Shown here in pieces: positions 1 to 7,671 of a stretch of DNA of 21,271 bases. Made by a program: the position numbers and the translations under genes. Source of the DNA: DATFEN01 sp035691285 (GTDB lineage Bacteria; Acidobacteriota; Vicinamibacteria; Fen-336). How positions within the stretch are numbered: position 1 is the first letter of the stretch; each line of letters starts with the position of its first letter. Location: positions 1-21,271 of the forward strand of contig DASSJI010000262.1 in assembly GCA_035691285.1 (NCBI GenBank), in the 5' to 3' direction. The notes under the pieces are model-generated. The model saw only the letters and a list, made by a program, of their open reading frames with translations, was not told the DNA's origin and did no database searches.

Positions 1-211
1 CGTCGACACGACCGGGGCCGGGGACGCCTTCGTCGGCGCCCTGGCCGTCGCGCTCAGCGAGGAGCGAGCGCCGGCCGAAGCGCTACGCTTCGCGAGCGCC
101 GCAGGCGCGCTGGCGACGACCCGGCACGGCGCGCAGCCGTCGATGCCCACGCGCGCCGAAGTCGAACGGCTGTGCCATGCGGCGAGCGGATCCCGGGAAT
201 CGAGCGGTTGA
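1..211 (+). CDS. PfkB-family carbohydrate kinase (ribokinase-type), 3' end only
   Basis: The gene enters from the left edge; the reading frame starts at base 2 and ends at TGA 209-211, leaving the last 69 codons. The visible part begins with VDTTGAGDAF, the PfkB signature in which GAGD forms the anion hole and its Asp is the catalytic base that deprotonates the sugar hydroxyl. Next comes a helix ending in ALATTRHGAQPSMP, a C-terminal pattern typical of ribokinases. Such enzymes phosphorylate ribose or related sugars with ATP in the cytoplasm. The substrate cannot be told because the sugar-binding N-terminal half is outside the window. It converges with the minus-strand racemase-like gene 40 bases downstream. 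The family is secure; the exact substrate is not. Confidence 0.88.
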   Translation, partial: VDTTGAGDAFVGALAVALSEERAPAEALRFASAAGALATTRHGAQPSMPTRAEVERLCHAASGSRESSG

Positions 212-223
212 GGCCGGCCGTCA

Positions 224-243
224 GGGCGCGAGGCCCAGCGCCC
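224..243. terminator. GC-rich hairpin between convergent genes
   Basis: GGGCGC (224-229) and GCGCCC (238-243) can pair into a perfect 6-bp stem with an 8-nt loop. It lies in the 40-base gap between the two convergent stop codons at 209-211 and 252-254. There is no T-run on either side, so it is not a classical intrinsic terminator. In this GC-rich sequence a short hairpin can also arise by chance; position is the main argument. Confidence 0.3.
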
Positions 244-251
244 GCACCGCG

Positions 252-1436
252 TCAGAGCACGCGCCGCGGGAGCAGGGGGTTCAGATGCATCGTGAGGTCG
301 TAGACCGAGCTGCCGCAGGCCGCGGCCAGGTCCTCGGGACGGGAGCCGTCCTGGGCGTCGAAGAAGGTGGCGACGTCGCCGATCGCGACGCGGGGCTCCG
401 CGCCGAGCTCCACGATCGAGTGGCTGGCGGAAACGGAGGCGATGAGCGGATAGAGGCTCCCGCCGATGCGCACCTTCCCGCCCTTCGCCGCCACGCGCGG
501 GAGGCCGTCCGCGTGCCCGACAGGCAGCGTCGCCACCCAGACGTCCCGCTGGGCCAGGTACGCGCGGTTGTAGCCGGCGCTTTCCCCCGCCCGCAGCCGC
601 TTGACGTAGATGACGCGCGCCTTGAGGCTGACCGCCGGCCGCAGATCGAGGACGCCCGCGCCGCGGAACTGCGGCTCCGGGTACATCCCGTAGAGCGCCA
701 TGCCGGGCCGGACCATGTCGAGGAACGCGTCGGGGTGCTGGAACAGGCCGAAGCTCGATGCGGCGTGGAGCGTGCCGAGCGGGACGCCTGCGGCCCGGAG
801 CGAGGCGCAGAGTGAAGCGAACCGCGCGAGCTGCTCGCGGTCGAAGGCGGGGTCCTCGGCGAACGTCATCATCACGCCCGCGAGCCTGACCGAGGGACGG
901 GCCGCGAGGTCCTTCACGAGCGGGGAGGCCTCGGCATGGGGGACGCCGACGCGGCCGATGCCCGTGTCGACACACACGTGGACGGGGACGGGCGGTCCCC
1001 GTCTCGCCGCGACACGATCGAGGAGATCGCCGATCGGCGTGTAGACCATCGGCATGATGTCGCGCGCCACGGCCTCCTCGAGCCCGGCCTCGTCGAAGGG
1101 TCCCATGAGCAGGACGGGCTTGCGGATCCCGGCGTCGCGCAGGGCGACGGCCTCGGCCAGCTTGACCACGGCGAGGCCCGCGATGGCCGGAATCGGCTCG
1201 AGGACACGCGCCACGTTGGCGACCCCGAGGCCGTAGCCGTTGTTCTTGACGACCGCCAGGATCGGCCGCGGCGAGACCCGTCGCGCGACCGCGTCGACGT
1301 TGTGGCGCAGGTGAACCGAGGAGACCTCGATCCAGGGATCGAAGGAGGAGTCGGAAGGCGCCGCGCGGACGCGCAGCGCCTTCAGCGCCACCAGCGCGGC
1401 GCCCGTCTTCAGGAAGCGACGACGTGAGTGAGCCAC
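252..1436 (-). CDS. Tat-exported alanine-racemase-like PLP protein
   Basis: 394 aa with a GTG start preceded by a GGAGGAGG purine run. The N-terminus SRRRFLKTG followed by a hydrophobic stretch (residues 5-26) is a twin-arginine signal, fitting export of a folded PLP enzyme. Fold-III alanine racemase landmarks follow in order: AVVKNNGYGLG with PLP lysine K64, DTGIGRVG (154-164), RPGMALYG (243-250), AGYNRAY with the candidate second catalytic base Y289, and GSSVYD near 375-380. Alanine racemase interconverts L- and D-alanine. Three motifs are off consensus: the usual ANAYGHG is NNGYGLG, GYGR is GYNR, and the strand usually reading (C/S)MD is ASH near residue 336. The substrate may therefore differ; a broad-specificity periplasmic racemase is possible. 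It lies 16 bases after the amidohydrolase gene, probably in one transcript. Confidence 0.82.
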   Translation of the reverse strand: MAHSRRRFLKTGAALVALKALRVRAAPSDSSFDPWIEVSSVHLRHNVDAVARRVSPRPILAVVKNNGYGLGVANVARVLEPIPAIAGLAVVKLAEAVALRDAGIRKPVLLMGPFDEAGLEEAVARDIMPMVYTPIGDLLDRVAARRGPPVPVHVCVDTGIGRVGVPHAEASPLVKDLAARPSVRLAGVMMTFAEDPAFDREQLARFASLCASLRAAGVPLGTLHAASSFGLFQHPDAFLDMVRPGMALYGMYPEPQFRGAGVLDLRPAVSLKARVIYVKRLRAGESAGYNRAYLAQRDVWVATLPVGHADGLPRVAAKGGKVRIGGSLYPLIASVSASHSIVELGAEPRVAIGDVATFFDAQDGSRPEDLAAACGSSVYDLTMHLNPLLPRRVL

Positions 1437-1452
1437 GCCTCCTCCGCCCGGC

Positions 1453-3219
1453 TCAGCGCTTCGTCGGCTTGGCCTCGTAGACGACCTTCCCGCCCAGGAT
1501 CGTGTACAGGACCTGCGTCTCGATCAGCTCCCGGGCCGGACGCTCGAAGATGTCCCGGTCGAGCACCACGAGGTCGGCCAGCTTGCCTTCCTTGAGCGAG
1601 CCCTTGCTGTCCTCCTCGAAGGTCGCGTAGGCATTGTTCCAGGTGAAGAAGCGCACCGCGTCCTCGAGGGAGATGCGCTGGCGCGGGAACCAGCCGCCTT
1701 CAGGCCGGCCGTCGAGGGTCTGGCGTGTGACGGCGGCGTAGATGCCCAGGAGCGGGTTGATCGGGTAGTAGGACGCGTTCGTGCCGGGCCAGTCGGAGCC
1801 GAAGCTCATGGCCGCGCCGCCGTCCATCAGGCCCCTGAAGGCGTAGGCGTTCTCCGCGCGGCGCCCGATGCGCTCCTCCATCCAGCGCATGTCGTCGATG
1901 GCATGGTAGGGCTGCACCTCGGCCACCAGGCCCAGGCGGCCGAATCGGCGCTGGTCCTCGGGATCCATGACCTGCGCGTGGATGACGCGGAAGCGCCGGT
2001 CGCGGGGCGGGTTCTCGGCGAACACGCGCTCGTAGGTGTCGAGCAGGATGCGGTTCGCGCGGTCGCCGATGGCGTGGATCGTGACGGTGAAGCCCTCGCG
2101 GTCGGCGCTCCGGATCAGGCGGAACAGGTTGCCTTCGGGGAACATCACCGGCCGCAAGCGGCCGTAGGAGTCGGGCGCGGTCGCGTAGGGCTCGAAGAAG
2201 AGCGCGCTGGAGTTGCCCATGATCCCGTCCACCCAGGCCTTCAGGCCGCCCAGGCGGATCATGTCGTCGCCCCAGCCGCCTTGCACCGCGGGCACGCCCT
2301 TCTCGCGGATGTGGTCGCGCACGCCCTGCCACTCGGACAGCCACATGCGCGCCCACACGCGCGTCGTCAGCTCGCCGGCCTTCTGGAGATCGTAGAAGAG
2401 CTGGAGCTGATCGAAGGTGGCAACGTTGTCGTGGATCGTGGTGACGCCATAGCGCCGCGCTTCCTCGAGCGCGCGCAGGGCCTCGGCTCGCCGCTGCGCG
2501 TAGGCTGGAGGCGGGACCGCGCTCTTCACGAGCTGCGCCGCGGTGCCGCGCAGAAGGCCGTTCGGGGCACCGTCCTTCCCTCGAAGGACCTGCCCGCCCT
2601 CGGGATCCCTGGTGGCCGACGTGATGCCGGCGGCGCGCAGGGCCAGGCTGTTCGCGAGGTGGAGCTGGCCGTCGAAGCGGCTGACGAGGGCGGGGTGGTC
2701 GCCCGTGACGGGGTCGATCAGGTCCTTCGTCGGCAGGAATTCCGGCGGGCGCGGGCCGCCGGGATCGGCGCCCGTCGAGCCCTTGGCCCACGGCCCGTAC
2801 GCGCCCCAGTCGCCGCCCACGAGCCACGCGCCCGCAGGCAGGCGTCCGGCCGCCGCGCCGACGCGCTTCTCGAACTCGACCGGTTCGTCCACCTCGAGCA
2901 GGTTGAGCCCCAGCAGGAGCCGGCCGGCCGAGTCGAAGTGCGTGTGGTTGTCGATGAATCCGGGCAATACCAGCCGGCCCTCGAGGTCGAGAACGCGCGT
3001 CCGGCCGGGGCGCACGAGGGCTCGCACCTCCGCGGCCGTGCCGATCATGGCGATGCGGTCGCCGCGCAGCGCGACGGCCTCGGCCCTGGGCTGCGCGGGC
3101 TCGAGGGTGTACACGCGGGCTCCGACGAGGACGACGTCTGCCGGCTCGGGTGCGGGTTGCGCGCCGAGCGGCAGCGCGGCGAGGGCGGTTCCGGCGATCA
3201 AGGAGCGGCGGAATCTCAT
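1453..3219 (-). CDS. Exported amidohydrolase, Amidohydro_3 / YtcJ-like
   Basis: 588 aa from ATG 3219. The frame stays open to 3276, but this start begins a clear Sec signal (MRFRRSLIAG, then a hydrophobic core to about residue 20). It is a TIM-barrel metal-dependent hydrolase with motifs in the expected order: GFIDNHTHF (H92, H94), GGLKAWVDG (K327, the possible metal-bridging lysine), TIHAIGDRANR (H382), RVIHAQ (H414) and GSDWP (D476). The C-terminal beta-sandwich part reads GSLKEGKLADLVVLDRD, typical of the family. Relatives hydrolyse N-acyl amino acids, formamides or cyclic amides; the exact substrate cannot be inferred. The racemase-like gene follows after 16 bases, so an amino-compound substrate is plausible. 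No good Shine-Dalgarno precedes the start; a TATCCT hexamer lies 9 bases upstream. Confidence 0.87.
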   Translation of the reverse strand: MRFRRSLIAGTALAALPLGAQPAPEPADVVLVGARVYTLEPAQPRAEAVALRGDRIAMIGTAAEVRALVRPGRTRVLDLEGRLVLPGFIDNHTHFDSAGRLLLGLNLLEVDEPVEFEKRVGAAAGRLPAGAWLVGGDWGAYGPWAKGSTGADPGGPRPPEFLPTKDLIDPVTGDHPALVSRFDGQLHLANSLALRAAGITSATRDPEGGQVLRGKDGAPNGLLRGTAAQLVKSAVPPPAYAQRRAEALRALEEARRYGVTTIHDNVATFDQLQLFYDLQKAGELTTRVWARMWLSEWQGVRDHIREKGVPAVQGGWGDDMIRLGGLKAWVDGIMGNSSALFFEPYATAPDSYGRLRPVMFPEGNLFRLIRSADREGFTVTIHAIGDRANRILLDTYERVFAENPPRDRRFRVIHAQVMDPEDQRRFGRLGLVAEVQPYHAIDDMRWMEERIGRRAENAYAFRGLMDGGAAMSFGSDWPGTNASYYPINPLLGIYAAVTRQTLDGRPEGGWFPRQRISLEDAVRFFTWNNAYATFEEDSKGSLKEGKLADLVVLDRDIFERPARELIETQVLYTILGGKVVYEAKPTKR

Positions 3220-3228
3220 GGCCGGATG

Positions 3229-3234
3229 AGGATA
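3229..3234 (-). promoter_or_regulatory. Candidate -10 element for the amidohydrolase-racemase transcript
   Basis: Read on the minus strand this is TATCCT, nine bases before the ATG at 3219. It lies in the 50-base divergent spacer 3220-3269. No convincing -35 was found. If used, transcription would begin at or next to the start codon, which fits the absence of a Shine-Dalgarno. Support is positional only. Confidence 0.25.
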
Positions 3235-3269
3235 CTTGAAAATCGCCGGCGCGCGCGGAGAATACCGCC

Positions 3270-4286
3270 ATGCCAAAGCCCAGCACGCCGCTCGCGCTCG
3301 CCTCCGCGATCCTCGGGATCGCGCTCCTCTCCGCGCGGTCCGTGGCCGCGCAACCCAACTCCCAGCCGAACCCGTATCGGACGGTCGAGGGCTGGGCGAA
3401 GATGCCGGAGGGTCGGACGTGGGGATCGACCTCAGCCGTCGAGATCGATCGCGACGGGAAGTCGATCTGGGTCGCCGAGCGCTGCGGCGCCAACGACTGT
3501 GCCGACTCCACGCTGCCGGTGCTCCTCAAGTTCGACGCCGAAGGCAAGCTCATGACGAGCTTCGGCGGCGGCATCTTCGTCTTCCCCCACGGCATCCACG
3601 TGGACCCGGAAGGGAACGTGTGGGTGACAGACGCCCGGGGGAAGGGCGGGAAGGGGCACCAGGTCGTCAAGTTCAGCCCGGAGGGCAAGGTGCTGCTCAC
3701 CCTCGGGAAGGCGGGCGTGGCCGGAGCCGACAACGAGACCTTCAACCAGCCCTCCGACGTCGCGGTCGCGCCGAACGGAGACATCTTCGTGGCCGACGGC
3801 CACAACGAGGACTCGAACCACCGGATCGTGAAGTTCTCGAGGGAGGGCAAGTTCATCAAGACCTGGGGCAGGCGCGGGAAGGGCCCCGGCGAGTTCGACA
3901 CGCCGCACGGCATCGCCTTCGATTCGAAGGGGCGCCTCTTCGTCGCGGACCGCAACAACAACCGCATCCAGATCCTCGACCAGGACGGGAAGTTCCTGGG
4001 CGAGTGGAAGCAGTTCAGCCGGCCGAGCGGCGTCTACATCGACAAGCAGGACAACATCTACGTGGCGGACTCGGAGTCGAACTCCAAGACCAACCCCGGC
4101 TGGAAGCGCGGCATCCGCGTGGGCAGCGCCAAGGATGGCGCCGTGGCGGCGTTCATTCCCGACACCGAGCCCGACCCCGAGAAGGTCGTGACGAGCAACG
4201 CCGAGGGAGTGGCGGCGGACGCCGCGGGCAACGTCTACGGCGCCGAGGTCGGCCCGCGGGCGTTGAAGAGGTACGTGAAGAAGTAG
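3270..4286 (+). CDS. Secreted NHL-repeat beta-propeller, peptidyl-alpha-hydroxyglycine amidating lyase-like
   Basis: 338 aa with a Sec signal (residues 1-27, cleavage likely after SVAA). The start has GGAG nine bases upstream. NHL-type blades recur through the protein, with repeated units such as GNVWVTDARG (near 115-123), GDIFVADGHN (170-179), GRLFVADRNNNRIQ (221-234) and DNIYVADSES (261-270). PHGI occurs twice (H107 and H213), and a close cysteine pair (C72, C77) could form a disulfide. These features recall the PAL domain of peptidylglycine alpha-amidating enzymes, which cleaves alpha-hydroxyglycine peptides to an amide plus glyoxylate using propeller-centre histidines. No monooxygenase partner is in the window, so it may act on something else or be a non-enzymatic propeller. 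It is divergent from the amidohydrolase. Confidence 0.8.
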   Translation: MPKPSTPLALASAILGIALLSARSVAAQPNSQPNPYRTVEGWAKMPEGRTWGSTSAVEIDRDGKSIWVAERCGANDCADSTLPVLLKFDAEGKLMTSFGGGIFVFPHGIHVDPEGNVWVTDARGKGGKGHQVVKFSPEGKVLLTLGKAGVAGADNETFNQPSDVAVAPNGDIFVADGHNEDSNHRIVKFSREGKFIKTWGRRGKGPGEFDTPHGIAFDSKGRLFVADRNNNRIQILDQDGKFLGEWKQFSRPSGVYIDKQDNIYVADSESNSKTNPGWKRGIRVGSAKDGAVAAFIPDTEPDPEKVVTSNAEGVAADAAGNVYGAEVGPRALKRYVKK

Positions 4287-4357
4287 CAGCCGTCGTCTGA
4301 TCGTTAGCTTGACGCCTCCCGGCAGGATGTTCAACTTGAGATGAACTTGGAGGTTGG

Positions 4358-4606
4358 GTGAGGGCGGCCATCAGCACCAAGGAACTGCGCGCTTCGCTGC
4401 CCAAGGTGCTGCGGCGGGTCCAGGGCGGCGAGCGGATCACCGTCCTCTATCGCAGCCGGCCCGCTTTCCAGATCGTGCCCGTCGACGACTCCGCCGCGCC
4501 GGGCACGCCGCTCGAAGCCGATCCTGTGTACCGCGCCCGGCCGGTGGGGCGGTCGCGCGACGGTCGCCAGGCCGCCGATCACGATGGCGTGTTGTACCGC
4601 TCGTGA
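4358..4606 (+). CDS. Antitoxin, Phd/YefM-type, of a PIN toxin pair
   Basis: 82 aa with a GTG start; GGAGG at 4349-4353 lies four bases upstream. The N-terminus (STKELRASLPKVLRRVQGGE, residues 6-25) has the helix pattern of Phd/YefM antitoxins, followed by a beta strand (ITVLYRSRPAFQIVPV). This region normally dimerises and binds the operator DNA. The C-terminal tail (VGRSRDGRQAADHDGVLY) is the part expected to wrap and inhibit the toxin. Its TGA overlaps the toxin GTG by three bases (4604-4606 over 4603-4605), the usual coupled arrangement. Autoregulation through the 71-base spacer 4287-4357 is likely from family knowledge; two near-direct repeats of AACTTG around 4333-4348 could be part of an operator. 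Confidence 0.8.
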   Translation: MRAAISTKELRASLPKVLRRVQGGERITVLYRSRPAFQIVPVDDSAAPGTPLEADPVYRARPVGRSRDGRQAADHDGVLYRS

Positions 4607-4866
4607 GAGCCGTCTTCGTGGACGCGGCGGGCCTTCCGGCCGCCGAAGCGTGGTGGGGCCAGGTCGAGGGCAGCTCCCGGGTGCGCCACGAGACCATCGA
4701 CCCGCTGCGGGCCGAGAAGGCCCGCGCAATCTTCTTCCGCCATCGCGACAAGGACTATTCCTTCACGGACTGCACCAGCTTCGTCGTGATGAAAGAGTTG
4801 AGGCTCAAGGAGGCACTCACCACCGACCGGCACTTCCGCCAGATGGGCTTCGCCCTGCTCCCCTGA
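4603..4866 (+). CDS. PIN-domain (VapC-like) toxin, shortened by an internal deletion
   Basis: 87 aa; PIN toxins are usually about 125-145 aa. The GTG start overlaps the antitoxin stop. The N-terminus AVFVDAAG supplies the first acidic residue (D7), and the C-terminal half is a good match to the family: RHRDKDYSFTDCTSF (D56) and ALTTDRHFRQMGFALL (D75). What is missing is the middle, roughly 40-50 residues that normally include the conserved Glu of the ribonuclease active site. The remaining parts are still in one frame with no stop. A working VapC cleaves RNA, often tRNA or rRNA; this one has lost part of its metal site and helical core and is probably inactive. The antitoxin looks intact. It could be called a pseudogene. 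Confidence 0.78.
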   Translation: MRAVFVDAAGLPAAEAWWGQVEGSSRVRHETIDPLRAEKARAIFFRHRDKDYSFTDCTSFVVMKELRLKEALTTDRHFRQMGFALLP

Positions 4867-4878
4867 CCGGGTGTAGCG

Positions 4879-4892
4879 CCGCGGAGCCGCGG
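4879..4892. terminator. Short GC hairpin between convergent genes
   Basis: CCGCG (4879-4883) pairs with CGCGG (4888-4892) around a four-base loop, inside the 50-base gap between the toxin stop and the kinase stop. There is no T-run, so this is a weak candidate for a bidirectional terminator. Confidence 0.22.
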
Positions 4893-4916
4893 TCCGCGCA
4901 GTGTTCGAAGCGGCGG

Positions 4917-7646
4917 TTACGGCGTGCTGCGGCGGGGAACGTCCACGCCCGGCACGCCTTCAGCGAGCAGCAGGCTCGCGAATTGCTCGAGGGTCGACAG
5001 CGTCAGCCGACGGCCGTCCGGAGCGATCCCGAAGGACTCGGTCACGTGGTCGCTCGCGAAGCCGGCGACCGAGCGGCGGCTGGCGGCGCTGTCCCGGCCC
5101 GGCGTGAAGTCCTGGAGGAAGACGCCGGTGCGACCCGCCGTGTCGATCCCGACGAACGCGATCGCCTTCCCGTCGGGCGACCAGCGTGCGCGCCCGAGCA
5201 CGATGTTGGGGGAGTCCAGCCGGTACGCCACTTCGATCGCGAAAGGGACGATCCTTCCCGACTCGACCTCGACCACCCGGATGCGGTTGCGCAGTCCGAC
5301 CGGGTCGGTCTGCACCGCCAGGGCAAGGCGGCCGTCGGGCGAGACCTCGGGGTTCGAGTGGGGGCCCGCGAGCAGGCGCCGCGCGGCGCTGCCGTCGCTG
5401 CGCACCTTCCAGATGCCGCGGAAGTCGGCGGAGGGGTTGTCGTCGGTGTAGACGACCCAGCCGTCGGGGGCGACGGTGGGGTTCTCGGCGCCCTGGCCTC
5501 CGTGGGTGAGCTGGCGCGCGCCGGAGCCGTCCCTCTCCGCGATCCAGATCTCCAGGTTGCCGCTGCGGCTCGAGCTCCAGACGATCTGGCGGCCGTCGGG
5601 GGTGAAGGCGGGGTCCCAGTCGTCCGCCGGGTCGTCGGTGAGCTGCCTCGCCGCGCGGGTTCGAGTCGAGACGAGCCACAGGTCGAGGTTTCCGCTGCGA
5701 TTGGACGAGAACACCACGTGCTCGCCGTCGGGCGCGTACGCGGGCTGTCGATCGATGCTGCGCCCCGCCGTCAGCAGGCCGCCGGCGGAGGACGCCGGCC
5801 CGAGTGGGACCTCGCGGAGCGCCTGGTGCTCTTCGATGGCGTCGAAGACGAGCCGCCCCGGTCCGACCACGTCGAAGACCGGCAGCACGTTCGAGTTCCC
5901 TCCGGCGGGGAAGAGATCGGTTGCCCAGAACAACATCCGCTCGCTCTCGCCGCGAACGGCGCGGGCGACCACGCGGCTCGGCGCCGCGGTGAGGTTGCCG
6001 AGCTGGTTCTCGCTCCGGGCGAGCACGAGCGCCTCGCCCCCGCCCTGCCAGGCGAGGGCCGAGACGGGCCGCACGCCGCCTCCGTCCAGGGAGCGTTCGG
6101 CGCCGCTCCTGGCGTCGAACAGCGTCACGCCTGCGCGGAGGGACGTGCTCGCGACCGTGGCGCGGGTCACTCCGATCGTCCGGCCGTCCGGAGACCAGCG
6201 CACGCCGAAGAAGCTGGCGTTCTCCGTCTCGGCCAGGCGGCGCTCCTTGCCGCCCTGGGCGTCGGCGACATGGACCCCGGCGAAGGTCCGGCCAGGCTCG
6301 GCCCGGGGGCGCACGAACGCGATCGCCCGGCCATCCGGGGACCAGTCGGCGTCGACCGCGTCGTGGACCAGCTTGCGCGGCTCGCCTCCGACGAGCGCGA
6401 TGCGGTAGACCGACTGCGCCGTGCCTTCGTCGCGCACGAACAGCACGCTCGAGCCGTCCGGGGAGAAGCGCGGCAGCCGGTCCGGCCCGGCCGTCAGCGC
6501 CGCCTCGCCGCCGCCCGCGAGCTGCTTGATCCAGATGCGCGAGATGCCGTCGCGTCTCGAGGTGAACGCGACCAGCCGCCCGTCGGGCGAGGCTGAGGGC
6601 TCGGAGTCGGCGCCGGAGAAGGTCAGGCGGCGGATCCGCGGCGGATCGACCGAGGCCGGGCTCGACAGGCGATGGGCCGCGAGCGCGCCGAGGACGGCGC
6701 CGGCCAGCGCCCAGGGGATCGCGGCCGCGAGGCGCCGCCGCCCGGGCGCCTCGGCGGAGGCCCGGGTCCTGGCGCGTCCGCTGTCCGAGCCTGCAGGGCC
6801 GACGCTCTTCAACGCGAACACGAGGTCGCGGGTCGATTGGAAGCGGTCCTCCGGCCGCTTCTCGAGGCAGTGCCGCAGCACGTGCTCGATGCCGGGAAGG
6901 GCGGACCTGACGGGCTCGGGCAGGTCGGCGGGCTCGTTCCTGAGGATCGCCACCATCGTCTCGGCGCCGGTTTCCTGGCGGAAGACCTTGGCGCCGACCA
7001 GCATCTCCTGAACCAGGCAGCCGAAAACGAAGATGTCCGACCGGTGGTCCACCGGCTGCCCGCGCACCTGCTCGGGGGACATGTAGCCCATCGTGCCGAC
7101 GACCAGGCCCGCGCTCGTCTGACGGGAAAGGGTCGGGGTGTTCGTGTCGTCGTCGGCGGACGGGGGCCTTGCCTGTCGCGCCAGCCCGAAGTCCAGGATC
7201 TTCACCTGCCCGTCCTTCGTGAGGAACACGTTCTCCGGTTTGAGGTCGCGGTGCACGATGCCTCTTTCGTGCGCGGCGGCGAGGCCCTGGGCGATCTGGA
7301 CCGCATACTCCAGGGTCCGGGCGGGAGGCACGGCGCCCGAGCCGAGACGCTCGCGCAGATCCTCGCCCTCCAGGAGCTCCATCACGGCATAGGCGGTCTC
7401 GTCGTGGGTGCCGACGTCGTGGATCGCGAGGATGTTCGGGTGCGAGAGCGCCGCGACGGCCTTCGCCTCGCGCTCGAAGCGCGCGAGCGCCTCGGCATCC
7501 CGCGCCACCCCGCGCGGCAGGACCTTCACGGCCACGTCGCGCTCGAGCCGCGTGTCCCGCGCGCGCCAGACCTCGCCCATGCCGCCCTTGCCGAGCGGCG
7601 CCACGAGCTGGTACGCGCCCAGACGCCCTCCCGCGGCGAGGCTCAT
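4917..7646 (-). CDS. Membrane Ser/Thr protein kinase with extracytoplasmic PD40/TolB-like propeller
   Basis: 909 aa from ATG 7646; the frame is open further upstream but that part overlaps the neighbouring gene and lacks kinase-like sequence. The cytoplasmic kinase domain (about 10-280) has GKGGMGEVW (glycine loop), VAVKVL (K41), HRDLKPENV (D134), DFGLA (D152) and GTMGYMSPEQ, so it looks active. A single membrane span (about 307-324) follows an Arg-rich linker. The rest, about 340-909, carries some ten PD40/WD40-like units marked by SPDGR or APDG followed by hydrophobic strands, e.g. RNRSGNLDLW-like and RSGNLEIW units, predicting one or two propellers outside the membrane. Kinase plus propeller suggests a sensor that phosphorylates cytoplasmic targets; the ligand is unknown. 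It starts 25 bases after the NHL gene and has no clear ribosome site. Confidence 0.92.
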   Translation of the reverse strand: MSLAAGGRLGAYQLVAPLGKGGMGEVWRARDTRLERDVAVKVLPRGVARDAEALARFEREAKAVAALSHPNILAIHDVGTHDETAYAVMELLEGEDLRERLGSGAVPPARTLEYAVQIAQGLAAAHERGIVHRDLKPENVFLTKDGQVKILDFGLARQARPPSADDDTNTPTLSRQTSAGLVVGTMGYMSPEQVRGQPVDHRSDIFVFGCLVQEMLVGAKVFRQETGAETMVAILRNEPADLPEPVRSALPGIEHVLRHCLEKRPEDRFQSTRDLVFALKSVGPAGSDSGRARTRASAEAPGRRRLAAAIPWALAGAVLGALAAHRLSSPASVDPPRIRRLTFSGADSEPSASPDGRLVAFTSRRDGISRIWIKQLAGGGEAALTAGPDRLPRFSPDGSSVLFVRDEGTAQSVYRIALVGGEPRKLVHDAVDADWSPDGRAIAFVRPRAEPGRTFAGVHVADAQGGKERRLAETENASFFGVRWSPDGRTIGVTRATVASTSLRAGVTLFDARSGAERSLDGGGVRPVSALAWQGGGEALVLARSENQLGNLTAAPSRVVARAVRGESERMLFWATDLFPAGGNSNVLPVFDVVGPGRLVFDAIEEHQALREVPLGPASSAGGLLTAGRSIDRQPAYAPDGEHVVFSSNRSGNLDLWLVSTRTRAARQLTDDPADDWDPAFTPDGRQIVWSSSRSGNLEIWIAERDGSGARQLTHGGQGAENPTVAPDGWVVYTDDNPSADFRGIWKVRSDGSAARRLLAGPHSNPEVSPDGRLALAVQTDPVGLRNRIRVVEVESGRIVPFAIEVAYRLDSPNIVLGRARWSPDGKAIAFVGIDTAGRTGVFLQDFTPGRDSAASRRSVAGFASDHVTESFGIAPDGRRLTLSTLEQFASLLLAEGVPGVDVPRRSTP

Positions 7647-7671
7647 GCCGTGCCGAGCGGGACGCGGGTCT

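Noticed and set aside
3236..3264. A -35/-10 pair (TTGAAA, then AGAATA) for the NHL gene at 3270
   Set aside because: It would place the transcription start inside the ATG, while a GGAG ribosome site needs a leader.
1700..3967. A 755-residue open frame on the minus strand across the amidohydrolase and NHL gene
   Set aside because: Low-complexity Arg/Ala/Gly-rich product; it lies in a wrong frame of two well-supported genes.
4287..4357. A small peptide from ATG 4341
   Set aside because: Only six codons, ending within the antitoxin start; no evidence beyond chance.
4584..6596. A 670-residue open frame on the plus strand opposite the kinase
   Set aside because: It is antisense to the propeller part of the kinase gene and shows no domain; high GC removes stop codons.
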